This document shows, piece by piece, positions 1 through 12,713 of a stretch of 64,000 nt of DNA. The stretch's first letter is position 1; each line of letters starts with the position of its first letter. The notes under the pieces are model-generated. The model saw only the letters and a program-made list of their open reading frames with translations. It was not told the origin of the DNA and searched no databases. Origin of the DNA: Sipunculus nudus (taxonomy: Eukaryota; Annelida; Sipuncula; Golfingiida; Sipunculidae); contig CM049306.1 in NCBI GenBank assembly GCA_026874595.1, forward strand, positions 73,841,642-73,905,641, written 5' to 3'. The position numbers and the translations under genes were made by a program.

Positions 1-599
1 CCATGCCACATAAATTTTTTTTTTCAGGAGAGATTATATGAGAGAAACATGACATAAACATAATGACTGGCCTTCCAGTTCTACTGTTGGGCTAAACCTT
101 TGGCTGATGGCTTATTATGAGGTTTTTGTCTGATACTGTGGTTTGGTACAGATGTGGAGCTCCATCACTCTTGGCTGACAGCCATACAGATATCCCTGTA
201 CCTCCCCTCAGAAAACAGGGTTTCACATTAACATACACCTGTGTGCCTAGGGTCCACTGTGTAATTTCCTTGAATATTATGGATGGGCAATGAAATTCTG
301 ACATTTTGACTGTCAGGTCATGTCAGATGAGCTGATCAGCTGTCATTGAGGGTGCTCATTCAGAAATTAATGATGTTTATGCCATAGCCACTTTGTACCT
401 ACTTAATATCAGGTTCTGTGCTATTTTTGTGTTAATCACTCATAGCCTAAGCTTTAATAAAAAATAATAAGCAATAGATGTGATTTTTTAATCTATTATA
501 TTCAAAGTCAATCTAAGGAAAGTTCCAGCATGAACACCACAGACCTGTTTTGTACTTTAAAGCCCAGTAGTAATCTGGCTAATTTGTTTTTCAAGCCAG

Positions 600-1600
600 T
601 GATGTAGTGCTCGAGTTCAGATTTGGACTTGAGTTCCGACTCGAGTCCACTTTTAAGTTACCAAGACTTAGACTTGGACTTGAGGGTTATGGACTTGGAC
701 TTGTACTTGGACTAAGGTGCAAGGACCAGAGAAATCAAACCAAGCCCATCTCAGGTCCAATTGAAAAAGAACTCTGCCAATTTTAATTTAGAATTATTTG
801 CCTGTGTGAACTAACATGAAAACATTACAAAATAATAACATTACATATACCAGGCTATGCTCAGCATTGGGAGCTTTAAAGGGACATAATCAGGAGCAAT
901 ATTATGCCTATTCTTTCACACTATCAGTTCAGTTAAGCTTTATACAAAAGTTTACCAGCAAAACCATCCCAACACACAGTCTCAGTACTTAGCATATGGT
1001 TGTGTAACACCTTGTTATGGGGCTGTGTGTTGGTAAACACAGTCCAAGTGTGTCTGTTTACTATAAAAGGGCCTCATGACCTGAGTTCCACTAGTGAGCC
1101 GTAACAGGAAATGTTTCAGCCAGCGGAAACATGTATTACATTTTTTGGTCCAAGTCAATCAGGGCATCTCCTGATTGACACATGTTGTGGCCCGGGGATG
1201 CACGCGCTGTGTTCATATTGTTGCATGTGATCACGCCCTGTCCACTGTTTTTAACACTTGTTTACAGGAGTAAGCAAATGGTTTCAGGGCAATATTTTGA
1301 CAAGTACAAATTTATTAAAAGGGAAGAAGCTATATTTTTTGTTAATTCAACATGATTACAGGTTATTGGGCTTTTAAATGTAGTTTACCATTATAGTAAA
1401 AATGTGTGAGCTAATTTAAAAATGTACATGGTAATCTGAAGTTTCCATTTCAAATTGCTTTGTAAGGGTATTTGTATTGGACTTGGGTTCCAGATAAATG
1501 ACTAGGTCTCGAAGAAGGTGGACTTTGACTCAAACCTCAAGGACACGAGAGACCTTTACTCAGACTTGCACTCTGAATCCAAGACATCCACAGGCACAAA
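600..1600. repeat. Degenerate element with GACTTG-rich ends
   Basis: At 615-715 the hexamer GACTTG recurs many times (ttggacttgag, acttagacttggacttg) with an embedded actcgagtc. A similar, more decayed tract with ggacttggg, gactcaaacctcaagg and actcagacttgcactc lies at 1470-1590. Paired tracts of this kind flank old non-autonomous DNA elements in many animals; no intact inverted repeat or target duplication was found. Confidence 0.3.
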
Positions 1601-3819
1601 GCTTGTATATTCAGATGTAGGCTAAGATATGTCAAGTTTCAAGCTTAGTTTAAATTTGATCGTTTTAATGGATCTCCAGATGTATAGTGTTATATAACAA
1701 GGTTTAAATAACAAAAAAAATACTTTTTATGAAAGAAACCTTTGAATGGCATAAATAAATTTCCCTGTCACATAAGGTTTATGATTTATAAAGCAATATT
1801 TCCGTTACATAAAAGACAAGTTACCCTTACCCATGAGGGTCTATGGAGTTTTTCATAGGTAGAACTAGCTGGTGTGTGTAATTTGTAACTCTGTTCAACC
1901 TGATCAACAAGTATCTTCTGGTGTTCTGAATACATATTGTCCAGTGTAAGGTACTGGCTAAACTTAGGACCACAATTCAGCTGGAAGGCCTTACTGAGCT
2001 TACCCTTTGAGTTACTGAAGGTGGCTGTACAGCTGATATAAAATGATTTGGAACAGAAAGATTATATATGATACAAATAATAAGATTACTGAGGTAAAAA
2101 ATAAGTTATGAATGGTGTTTAAGAGAGATGAATTTTAAGGAGTAAAAACTGTGCACAGTGTAATAAATAAGTCATTGCTCTAAAAAGTAAAATGACAGTT
2201 GTTATATATCTCTGAGGAATATTTTCCCAAATGCCAAGTTGCAAATGTCTGAAATGCCGCTCAGTCACTCTTACTTAATTTTATGAATCAACACACTTGC
2301 AAGTAAAATGTCATTTGAAAAAAATTTAAAGATTGGATTGAATTTGAATGGACAAAAGATGGCTTTGAATTGATTCATATTTCATCCCAACACAGTAATT
2401 TGAATGGAATTGAAATTGAAGTTTCATTAAAAATTATTGAACTAAATGATTTATGATTGAAAATTTGGAACTGATTCTAGGTTTGTCAAGAGGCTGTACT
2501 GAATATGAAGAATAGGGGAATATGTCAGGGATGACAGTTAAATTCAAAGGTATGGTAGACAAGTAATACACAGGCTTGTGGACAAGTAACAGACTTGATA
2601 TGTACCATCACATTACATCTACCTGGGTAAAACTGCTTCAGTGCTGTACTAGCCTGTAGTGTAAACCTATAGCAAGGCTCCAGTGTCTGTTTGCTGATTA
2701 CAGTTATAGATATATTCAAATGACCTCAGCCATAAGTTAGGTGGCTGGAAGGAGAGAACTGTTTAAAAAAATTAAGTTTATTATAAAAAATTCACTTGTT
2801 GGATTACTGTTAGACATAGAGGAATAATTGACATTAATCATTACAAAAACTGAGGAAAGAGAAAAATGGTTAGGGTTTAAACTTTTATCCATTGTGGGTG
2901 AAGTAGATATCAAAATTATCATGTTCAGAGATTAATCATATAAAAGAAAATGTGAGATACAAATACATAAGAAAAGTGAGATAAAATATTTGTGGTAGAA
3001 GCCTGGCCCACAAGGTGTACCTGATGTGCTGATGTTTACAGAGGGAGATTTGATGTGGTGTATTAGTCACATTATGAATGACTTTTTTGGGTTCTTGGTG
3101 CTTGGCCAGGGCCTGACTCAGGGAAATTATCATGAGATGTTTTTAATTTGTGTGCACACCTGTTGATTTGTGGCTTTTTGTCATGACAAGGCAGTATTTC
3201 ACCATTATCTCAGATCATTACCTGTAGATTGCTAATTTCCTGTGTCTTCATTGAAGGACATTAATTTAGAGGTTCCATGTCAGATTATCTAAAAAAAACT
3301 TAAACTGCCTTCAGGTTTTAAATATTTATTTTTAATATAAATTTCTTTGAACAGAAAATATTTCCAAGTTATTAAGTGTTTATGAAAATGATGTGATATT
3401 AAAATAAAAGAAAAATGGTGTTATGTATGGTTAATTGATTGTAATTTATCTGGAGATTTCATTATCAAGGGGGGGGGGGAGCCAAATTTACTGCTTAGTT
3501 GTTTCTCTGGAAAAAATATTGAAAAATAAATGTCAGTAGAACCTGATTTTTAGGGTGTAAGACAAAGGAAAAGTAAAACCTACGGATATATAATGGAGAT
3601 ATCTGAAAGGGTATGAAACACTTACCAGTATAAATATATCTTTTGTATATTTTATATATACTTTTTATGAATAAATGTATTTAGTATGGCAGTTCCAGTG
3701 TCTGTGGTATTGGTTTCTTATTATGTTTAACTTTAATGTATAAGTCTATATATGATATCATTAGCTTTTTTGTTGCATATTCTGAAGTGGATTTAAAAAT
3801 TTAGCAAATAACTTTTTAA

Positions 3820-4221
3820 AGTCACTCATTGTTGGAAAAAGACAATGATTCAGATTTATTTGTGCTCTTTGACATGGGAAGCCTAGTGGCAAGTAACAGG
3901 ATAAGCAGGCATATAGATGAATTGTCTAGAAAACGGGAGCTCATTACAGAATCTGCAATTCATGAGCATCAGACAGTCACAGAATCTCTAAAGTTACAGG
4001 CACACGGTGGTATAGACGACTTAGTTGTAAACGACATGCATCAGCAGTTGCTAATGCTGCACTATGGTTGCTGCGTTTATGACAGTGTTATAGTGCAGCA
4101 GCCATTGTTGACTGGAGTGCATGTTAAGTTGGTGTTTTGTGCATATGAAAAGGTAAAGGGGTACTTTGTGACTCATATCTCTACAGCTGATCAGCTTTAC
4201 ATAGCCTTGCAGTTCTTTTGA
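3820..4221 (+). pseudogene. Open frame with a Tudor-like segment, probably gene fragment or retrocopy
   Basis: The frame is open from just after a TAA at 3817-3819 to a TGA at 4219 (about 133 codons) with balanced, protein-like composition. It includes DSDLFVLFDMGSLVASNRIS, a charged HIDELSRKRELI segment and near the end GYFVTHISTADQLYIALQ, which resembles the first strands of Tudor domains (typically VTHV-SPD-FYVQL). One base after the stop the next frame continues EGPSDLLALVTAV, also acceptable for a Tudor domain, suggesting a frameshift. A possible donor lies inside (GAAAAG|gtaaag). No acceptor or partner exons seen. Could be a decayed piece of a Tudor-domain gene (RNF17/TDRD-like) or a chance frame. 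Confidence 0.28.
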
Positions 4222-6591
4222 AGGCCCATCTGACCTCCTTGCCCTGGTTACTGCAGTTTTATTGGTGGCAGGGAATCTGAACATGGGGATTAGGTTATGG
4301 TGAAGAATAAAACACAGTATGACGTGATATACCCTTCCATAGTGGGTTTGACAATAAGTCACACCTTGCCTCTTTGAATTAAATGTGTTAGAAGTGGGCA
4401 TGTCTTTGCAAACGTTTTTGAATTAATCAATGAAATAGAGGGGAATTTGTTCTGTGTTCAAGTCTTCTCAAAATAATCAATGGTTGGGAAATCAGAGCTG
4501 CATATTGAGGGTGAAACAATGCATCGGATTATTGATGCATTGATTTGCAACCCCTCCATTAAATTGTAATTGATTCATAACCTCTGAATCAATATGTTTC
4601 AATTAAGTTCCATCCCAAAACCCTCCAGGAGCTGTTAATATTGATGGAGTGCACACAAAATTCAAGACTGTATTGTTCATATGCTCAAGATCCAGTTTGT
4701 ATGTTCACAGGTAAACTATTCCGCTCGCACAGAAACATAAATGGTGGGCAAGCTGCACTGTTCCTTTACTTGCTTAAATTCACTTACATCTATTTGTTAT
4801 ATTTAAAAGATAGTTGAAAATTTACTACCGAAGTAATATTTGATTTAAGAATTCAGTTTAAGGTAAAGAATCAATTAAATGAAATGATTCAAAGACCCCT
4901 CACAGTTCACAGGCCTGCTGACTATGAAAAGCTTTCTCTTGTGACATGTAAGTTCCACTTATTACTGATAAACTTACCAGAGCCAAGCTTTTAAAAAGTC
5001 CAATGAAACTTAATGTTTTGGGGCCTTTACAACTGAAAATAATCAGTGTTATCATTATACTTTCATCCTCATTCAGTGGACTGTACCACTGATAGACTGT
5101 AGACCTACCCTTAAAAAATGTGAAAGTGATTTCTGCATATTCCTGCAGTTTTAAAAAATTGATAAATATAGACTATGTCCTACCAAGGGGCGCCCATTAG
5201 ATTTTGTTAATAATTATGAAATGCAAATATTAATGCCCAGTGTGTATCAGTAGCAGAAAAATATGTGAATTTTGTGACTTTCAGGATGTTTTCTCGTGAA
5301 GTGACAGGTAAGATGGCTTCTTTCAACTGATGATGTATTTCATCATATTTATGATACCAGTTTTTATCATCATCCAATCAGTGTCTGTCAAAAAGTGTCT
5401 TGGATCCTGTCACTTCAGTCAATATGTGGTGACAAAAGTACTGTTTTACTCAAATTCACTGCAGGAATGTTGGTGGTTTCCTAAAAATAATTACTGGAGT
5501 ACCTGGTTGATTTACTGACAAGTAAATTTTAAAGATAAATTGACTTTTGAATTAGATATAGCAAAAATCCCTTTAGTGTTCATATGCTGTTTCCTGAAAT
5601 CAGTGTTTGAAAATTATTTTCTTTGTTTCATACATACAGAGGTATATGCACTAGTTTTTGTAAAAGAGAATGGCATATTCATAATTGATAAGGTGAAGCC
5701 CCTAGGTAGCCAGGAATAACCTGTATTCATCACACCGACCCAGGTACATGAAAGCTGCATGTTAGGGATATCCTCGTAATCAATATCAGTTTGTCCATGC
5801 TTCAGGCAGACTGTTTGTGTTGTCCAAAGAAACGCAACCCTTCCACAACATGACTTTTATCTGATAATCCTCATATGTCATGTATTTATAGGAAATAGCC
5901 CATATTAGGTTATTTATAAGTCTGCTGGTTGCAGTTTGTTATGTTACTTGGTGGTAACCAAGCATTTCCAGAAAACATGGAAGAACCACTAGCTGTATCT
6001 TACACAAATATTCAGGGATGCTGTTTTTGTGCACCTCTACCGCAATAGAAACTGACCCACAATAGAAACTGACCTTTTAGCTTCTCTGAATCTAATAAGA
6101 GAACTGCTCATTACTTTAGGGTGTTATAGTTTCACATCCTCGGGGGTTCTCATATGACCATGACATATAATTGGTGACCTGACCCATCCATTACCACAGT
6201 GCAGCATCTAATTGTTGTCATTTAGTGGTTCATCTCTTCCCCCCCCCCCCCCAATTATATAAGCTGTAGAAGGATGGATTTTGACTGCATGATTCCTATT
6301 TTTTATGCAAAAATATAAACTTAATCATACTATTGTAAGGCAAAAAAAATAAAAGGTATGGTTCTCAGGAATAGCCCAAGTCAATTTTAACCCAAGCAAC
6401 AAAAATTTTTATTTTAATACAACTTTGATAAGATTTCCTTTGTTATGTAGTGCCTTTACCTGTTTAGCAAAAAAAGTCTGTTATTTTCATGCTTTTCCCT
6501 GATCATATGACATTTTTATCGAAACAAAAGGTACAAAAATAAAATAACGCCCACACTGATTTCTGAAAAAAAAGTGCCTGAAAGCTATACC

Positions 6592-6620
<29 letters not shown>
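6592..6620 (+). repeat. T9-G20 homopolymer junction
   Basis: Nine T followed directly by twenty G. Similar runs occur at 3469-3479 (G11), 6239-6252 (C14), 21225-21245 (C21), 31767-31780 (C14), 47003-47018 (G16) and 50081-50092 (C12). Confidence 0.85.
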
Positions 6621-6625
<5 letters not shown>

Positions 6626-8914
6626 GTCAACATTTTGTTCTCAGAATAAAATGTTATAAAATTAATACATGATAATCATTTATGATATTACTTGATATAT
6701 GAGTAACTTGTGATTCTCTGCATATGAAATTATAACAGCATGAAAAGCTCTCTTGAGCAGTACAGGTACAGACTTTTTGATGTGACCACTCCTGAAACTG
6801 GATACATTCATATATAAACTCCAGAGGTTGTCACATTTGGTTAATCATTTTACAGAGCAGAAATCAGTCAGCGTTTGAGGGGTTTTGCTGGTGCAGCAGG
6901 CCTGGCAGGATGCATTCTCTTTCCCATAGGATGACAAACCCCATCAAACAGCATTAGCTCTGTTGTTGTGGACCAACAGCAGAGCTATATAAAACCTGAA
7001 ACAGCCTCACAAGAACCTGATTGTTAGGTGAATGTGCCCGGCAGGAGGCTGTCAACCCACATCCATCAAACGATGCACTGAATGACAAGTACAGAAAGTG
7101 TAACACTACCGACCAGTAGGATTAAGGCAGGTTTACACCATGGTGCTCCACACTTGCTCACGCTCCACTGGAGACTGTGGTAATCTCCACAAGAGGGATC
7201 TTGCTGCTGATCCACTTGAATATTATTGACAAATTGTGTGGACTTTCTGAAGAGCCTCCTATTTGAGCTCAGCTGTGTAGAGACTCTCACAGCCAGTGTA
7301 GATACAAAAGAATGCCTACCATGGCAAAATTGAACCAGTTTAATAAAAGAGGATAGGACTGGTAATAGAATACACAAGCAATCAGCATCCTCCTCTTCTT
7401 ACTCCTCATCTTTATGAACCCCACAAAACAGCAGAATTTAACACTGTTAGATAGGCTTCATGCAACTCAGTGTCTGCCTGTCTCCTTATTTATGAATGAA
7501 TATAATGGTTAATACACAACTCAGTAGGCATTTAAATTTGACAGACAGGGCTTGCTTTGAGCCAATATTAATGGCAGTCTTACAGAAAAGTGCACTGCAA
7601 TTATCAACCTTCTTAGTGCAGTGATTTCACTCTACTCACCTGGTAATTTATGAGGTGTATAGTGAGGCTATAACGCTAAATAAAACATGAATGTACAAAA
7701 CAAAACATAATCCCATCTCACTGGTGATCAGCATCATTTCTCATCCCTCCTTACTTAACTGTCAATCAGGTAAGACATTGGAAGACCTGCTTGTATGCGG
7801 AGATAGCCTGAGAGATTCTCTGCAGTTTTCATTATATATTGATAATGCTGCCATTTTGATGCCTCAATACACTTTCTTCTGTTGTAGGGTGTATGGGTGT
7901 GTTTGTTGCATCAACTTAGAAATGTACAATAATAGCGCCATTTTACACAGGAGACCTGTAGAGGGATTTAGTAGGGCAGTAGGGGATTTGGACTGGTTGT
8001 ACAGGATATGTTCAACAAATACCTTTCCCTTACACTAGCCAAACTGCTCTCACTATATGTACTACCTATCTTGGATGCATGTAAAACAGGAAACGCTTCT
8101 TCCTCACACAGGTAACCTGGGGCTTGTTTAGATGGCCAGGGATATAAAATCAGCCTTGCCTGGAGCTGGTCAAGATTAGAGTGCGCCTCTACCTGGTTGC
8201 AGTGTGCACTTCATTAAATATTTGCTGCTGAAAGCTAATTATAGGTACTCAGGGAAAAGGGGTGTGACCCCTACAAGAACGAGACTGTTTAGGGGCTATT
8301 GTAGTACTGTAGCTGTATGATTGATCACAAAATGTGTTTGCAAGTGGCATGCCTTTTAAACTGTTTAATTTTCTAGGCAGGTAATTTTTGGTTAATTTGA
8401 TTGACATCCAAAGTTTTGTATGTTTAGTAATTGTATTGCATCTATGTGAATTGGCAGTGCTAGAATATTCTTGAATATTCATATGGGCTAGGTTATTGGC
8501 TCATGATCTGATTCCATGGATTGAACCAACTGAAACCTTGGATCTTTGCCATTAATTTATTAATATTTAGTTGAATTTATATTTATAAATGTGTTCATTT
8601 ACTACAAACTACCTGTCATAACATATAGCCCAAGCAGTTGTTTCAGGCACTTTGTCATTCAGTTTGCAATGGTCAGCTAGCCATGCATGTGCAGTATTGC
8701 ATTACTAATGGTTCTAGAGAGCACATTCCTGTGGCCAAGGCCTTGGTCAGGGGTTTCTGTGATGAACCGGTTGAAAGAGTGACTCCTTTCATCCATACCT
8801 GGCACCTATACCTTCAGAGCATTTTTATTATGCCCCCGCCACAAAGTGGCCGGGGCATATAGTTTTACCCATGTCCGTCATTCCGTCCTTCCGTCCTTCC
8901 GAAATCAAACAGTT

Positions 8915-9634
8915 GTACGGACTGTTTTTCGCAATGCCTGCAGATGTTGGCTTGATTTTTGGTGTGTGGGCAGATAATGACCAGTTACAGATCAAGTTCG
9001 CGTTTCGTCCCGGTTGACCTACTTTTGACTGTTTTACGGCTCCTAAACTTAGAAAATTTCATGAAAAATAGAAATTTGCATGACAAATACACATGTACGG
9101 ACTTTTTTTCGCAATGCCTGCAGATATTGGCCTGATTTTTGGTTTGAGGGCAGATAATGACCAGTTACAGATCGAGTTCGTGTTTCGTCCCGGTTGACCT
9201 ACTTTTGACCGTTTTACGGCTCCTTAACTTAGAAAATTTCATGAAAAATAGAAATTTTCATGACAAATACACATGTACGGACTTTTTTTGGCAATGCTTG
9301 CAGATATTGGCCTGATTTTGGGTGTGTATGCAGATATTGACCAGTTACAGATTGAGTTCGCGTTTCCTCCCGGTTGACCTACTTTTGACCGTTTTACGGC
9401 TCCTTAACTTAGAAAATTTCATGAAAAATAGAAATTTTCATGACAAATACACATGTACGGACTTTTTTTCGCAATGCCTGCAGATATTGGCCTGATTTTT
9501 GGTGTGTATGCAGATATTGTCCAGTTACAGATCAAGTTCGCGTTTCCTCCCCGTTGACCTACTTTTGACCATTTACGGCTCCTTAACATAGAAAATTTCA
9601 TGAAAAAATATAAATTTTCATGACAAATGTACAT
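8915..9634 (+). repeat. Four tandem 180-bp repeats
   Basis: The motif gtacggact starts at 8915, 9095, 9275 and 9455, exactly 180 bp apart, and again (gtacagccg) at 9635. Units share cagttacagatc, cggttgacctacttttgac and aaaatttcatgaaaa and differ at a few per cent of positions. Central core of the element at 8829-10887. Confidence 0.9.
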
Positions 9635-9645
9635 GTACAGCCGTT

Positions 9646-10490
9646 TTTATCCCTCAGCTTATAGGCTGATGGGCTATTGTCGTCACCCAAGCTGTCCGTC
9701 TATCCGTCCATCTGTCTGTCGGGTGTCCGTCCGTCCCTCCGTTCCGCATCTGTTAACTTTTACCTTGTGAGCGGGATATCTCTAAAAGGAATCACCGTTG
9801 GAATTTTATTTCATCAGTGAAGATGTATATCGATAAAATCTTGGTCAAGTTCGAAGATGGGTGACCTTGACCCATTTTTCTACATTTTAGAGCTGATTAT
9901 AGAAAAACACTCAGAAGCTTATATCTCAGGAACCATTGTGTGGATTTTCACAAAACTTACTATGATCATTGGGACTGATGGTCTGTAAGTGCTGCACAAT
10001 TTTGGTGGCGTCACCTGCAATTTCTGATTTTTTTATGAAATTTTATCGGATTTTTCAATTTTGGCCTTTGTGCGGGATATCTCCAAAGGTACTTCATTAC
10101 TTCAGTGCTTTTGCATCATATTTACAAAATCTTGGTCAGGTTCAAAGATGGGTGGTCTTGACCTACTTTTCAAGGTCACAGAGCTTAGTATAGAAAAAAA
10201 ACTTAGGGTGGATTGTTATAAAACATGGTACATACCTCTCCAATTTAAATTTATTTATAACTGATTTTATCGGATTTTTCAATTTTGGCCTTTGTGCAGG
10301 ATATCTCCAAAGGTACTTCATTACTTCAGTGCTTTTGCATCATATTTACAAAATCTTGGTCAGGTTCAAAGATGGGTGGTCTTGACCTACTTTTCAAGGT
10401 CACAGAGCTTAGTATAGAAAAAAAACTTAGGGTGGATTGTTATAAAACATGGTACATACCTCTCCAATTTAAATTTATTTATAACTGATT
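9646..10490 (+). mobile_element. Nested second palindrome-headed element with a 224-bp tandem duplication
   Basis: Begins with an imperfect hairpin (ctcagcttataggctgatggg), then CCGTCCATCTGTC-type repeats and a body with gcgggatatctc and gggtgaccttgac. It separates the fourth 180-bp unit from the later units of the host element. Inside, 10040-10263 and 10264-10487 are two almost identical 224-bp copies (atttttcaattttggcc to ttatttataact), producing duplicate spurious frames. Confidence 0.55.
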
Positions 10491-12129
10491 ACCAGCTTTT
10501 GCTAATATTCTAGTTTCGTAATGCAATGCTTACAGATACTGGCCCAATGTTTGGTCTGTGGGCGCATGATGACCACTTACAGGTCGAGTTCACGTTTCGT
10601 CCCAGTTAACCTATTTTTGACCATATGACAGATACTGGACATAGAAAATTTCATGAAAGACAGAAATTTTTATGAAAAATGCACATGTATGGACTTTTTT
10701 TCACAATGCCTGCATACTGGCCTGATTTTTCGTGTGTTCCTTGATAATGACCCGTTACAGATCGAGTTTGCATTTTGCCCTTCTTGACCTACTTTTGACC
10801 ATACAACACCTCCTGAACTTACAAAATTTAACAAATGTTTCTAATTTGCCCCAGGCGGGGGCATTCGTGTCGTACCGACACATCTAGTGTTTTTGTGCAT
10901 GAGTTTTAACACTGCTACTGCCCAGAGGTGGGAGGTTTGAGTTAACAACTTCAGGGTGCTGAGTTCCATTATTCATTTTCAGTTTGTGTAGTCTATGAGC
11001 CAGCGGGGATGAGACCAGGGGATGGGGAGGTTTTCCAAACAATCAGCAGCACTGGTGACCCACTGACCGTGGCTGATTGGGGTTAACGGACACCAGAACA
11101 GCTTTTGTCCATGGAACTGTTCTTGGGGTCACATTGTGTAACAGCATTGTCCCGAAAGTGGAGCTGATACTGTTATAAAATTGTCTGCTTTTAAAGGAAA
11201 GCTTAATTTACATAACACCTTTAATTTTGTCACTCAAAATGAAAAGTTTAAAAAGGCAGTATATGATACAACATATGGATAACAGGAATTTTTTTTTTTA
11301 CTTTTTCTTCTACAAAATGCTGATTTTCAGCTGACATTTGGACTGAAAAGGTCTTTATCATCCAAATTTTATTTTATTTATTCTTCACCAGGTGCTTAGA
11401 GTGATAGTAATCATCAAATTTTCTAGAACGAATGGAGCATGTAAGATTCTTTACAGTGTGATATATCAGAGCCGAGCCATTTATTACAGTTTCTGTGTAA
11501 TAGCTGCTGAATGTAATATCAGGAAGGTGTCTCAACCGTTGATATATTACGGCTGTTCTAGCCAGTGATACTGTTAGGCTGAGATGATATCGGCAGACTG
11601 AGTTATGCTAACCTTTAAGAGGTCAGCAGGCCTGTTGAGGCTGATTCAAGCTAGCCCTGATCTGCTAGTCCAGTCTGTACCCGTCCCCACATGCTTAAGC
11701 CTGTATCTGTCTTCTCTCCTCCCATGACTGCCATAATGTCATGCACAAAGTCAATAGCTGAGCCACAGATTTATTGATTACTGCTATTGGAGTGTGCCAG
11801 AGTCTGGTGTGTGTGTGAACTACGGGCAGAAGTGATACCACTGGGGAACTGATGAAGAGTCTTGATAATTGACTGTTCTATCTTCTTGTAGATATTGTAA
11901 AAGAGGACAGGCCCTGGAGCAATACAAACTCAGTTTGCCCAATATTGGTGACTCTGACTGACTACAGTTAACTGAATTCTTGTTTGATATTTGATAACAC
12001 AACCTTTCTGTAGGTCTGTTAGTAAGATTGCGCATGTCTATTACACCTGTGACCTGTTAATGGTCCTAAATGGTGTCTTTGTTAGTCAGGATTTTACACT
12101 TTGCTTACATGGTTCAGCCTACTAGTATG

Positions 12130-12295
12130 TACAGTGGAACCTGTCTTTTAAGACCAAGTGTCTATTAAGACCACCCTTGGTTGAACCATAAGCATTCACA
12201 TTAGTTAGAATTGACCTGTCTAATAAGACCACCTGTGATTTAAGACGACTTTTAGCCAGTCCCATGGGTGGTCTCATACTACAGGTTTCACTGTA
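12130..12295. mobile_element. MITE, TACAGTGGAACC family, copy 1
   Basis: 166 bp with terminal inverted repeats TACAGTGGAACCTGT and ACAGGTTTCACTGTA. Interior has repeated taagaccacc and gggtggtctcat. A copy with the same ends and interior is at 59117-59296. TA at both outer edges would fit a TA-targeting DNA transposon. Confidence 0.7.
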
Positions 12296-12565
12296 GTTGA
12301 TTGGAAGCTCAGATATGATCTCAACCATTGTAAATTTCACCTGAAGCATATTATGAATGAGGCACAAATTGAAGTGATCATAATTATTGGCCAAAATCTT
12401 TACTGGACCATTCAAGCCAGAATAATTTTAAATTTCCAACTTATCATAAATTTGATTAAACTCCAGGCTGAATGGAATTTTCATTCACTCATACTATGAT
12501 CACAGGCAAGACAGGAACACATACACAATTCGCTAATTATTTGTGTATTTTCTTTTGTGTTTCAG

Positions 12566-12713
12566 TTCTACCTGCAGGACACAAAAAGCAGCAATGGAAC
12601 CTTTATCAACAACCAGCGACTCAGTAAGGGTTCGGAGGAGAGCCCGCCCCGTGAAATCTATTCGGGCGATGTGGTGCAGTTTGGGGTGGACGTGATGGAG
12701 AACTCGCGGCGGG
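12566..12713 (+). CDS. SLMAP: SLMAP exon W1: C-terminal half of FHA domain
   Basis: Begins after a pyrimidine-rich acceptor (tttgtgtttcag) in phase 0 and ends one base into a codon before gtaagg. Encodes residues 1-49: [19 protein letters not shown], then a SEESPPREI segment and [19 protein letters not shown] is the FHA signature loop, whose asparagine contacts the phosphothreonine peptide in FHA domains; [10 protein letters not shown] is a core beta strand. The arginine and the SRNH part of the phosphopeptide pocket would be on an upstream exon that I could not find in 1-12565. More GC-rich than its surroundings. Confidence 0.95.

Larger units (their letters stand above)
8829..10887 (+). mobile_element. 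Palindrome-headed, Helitron/HINE-like non-autonomous element with a nested insertion
   Basis: Starts with a near-perfect hairpin (TATGCCCCCGCCAC, loop aaa, GTGGCCGGGGCATA; 8829-8859, one mismatch), followed by a CCGTCCTT-rich tract, four 180-bp tandem repeats (8915-9634) and two more diverged repeats (about 10508-10850). Ends with gcgggggc, a perfect 6-bp hairpin GTGTCG-tac-CGACAC (10867-10881), two bases, then CTAG followed by T (10884-10888). Hairpin plus CTRR next to a host T is the classic Helitron 3' end. Head palindrome, CCGT/ACGG microsatellite and central 160-180-bp repeats are known from oyster pearl and other HINE elements. A second element interrupts it at about 9646-10490. No Rep/helicase coding. 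Confidence 0.65.
1..12565 (+). other. Intron upstream of the FHA exon
   Basis: Exon W1 begins mid-domain at a clear acceptor, so this stretch is intron (or contains upstream exons that I missed; no sequence for the conserved SRNH part of the FHA domain was seen). It holds a degenerate GACTTG-rich element, a Tudor-like frame, poly-G and poly-C runs, the large nested element at 8829-10888 and a MITE, listed separately. Between 1600-3800, 4400-6200, 6900-8800 and 10900-12100 I see no structure I can name. Confidence 0.6.

Noticed and set aside
10061..10488. Two almost identical 67-codon frames in tandem
   Set aside because: They are the 224-bp duplication inside a non-coding repeat element, not a duplicated gene.
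1..12565. Search for the upstream FHA exon (IGRS and SRNH motifs)
   Set aside because: No matching frame with splice sites was found by eye; it probably lies left of the window.
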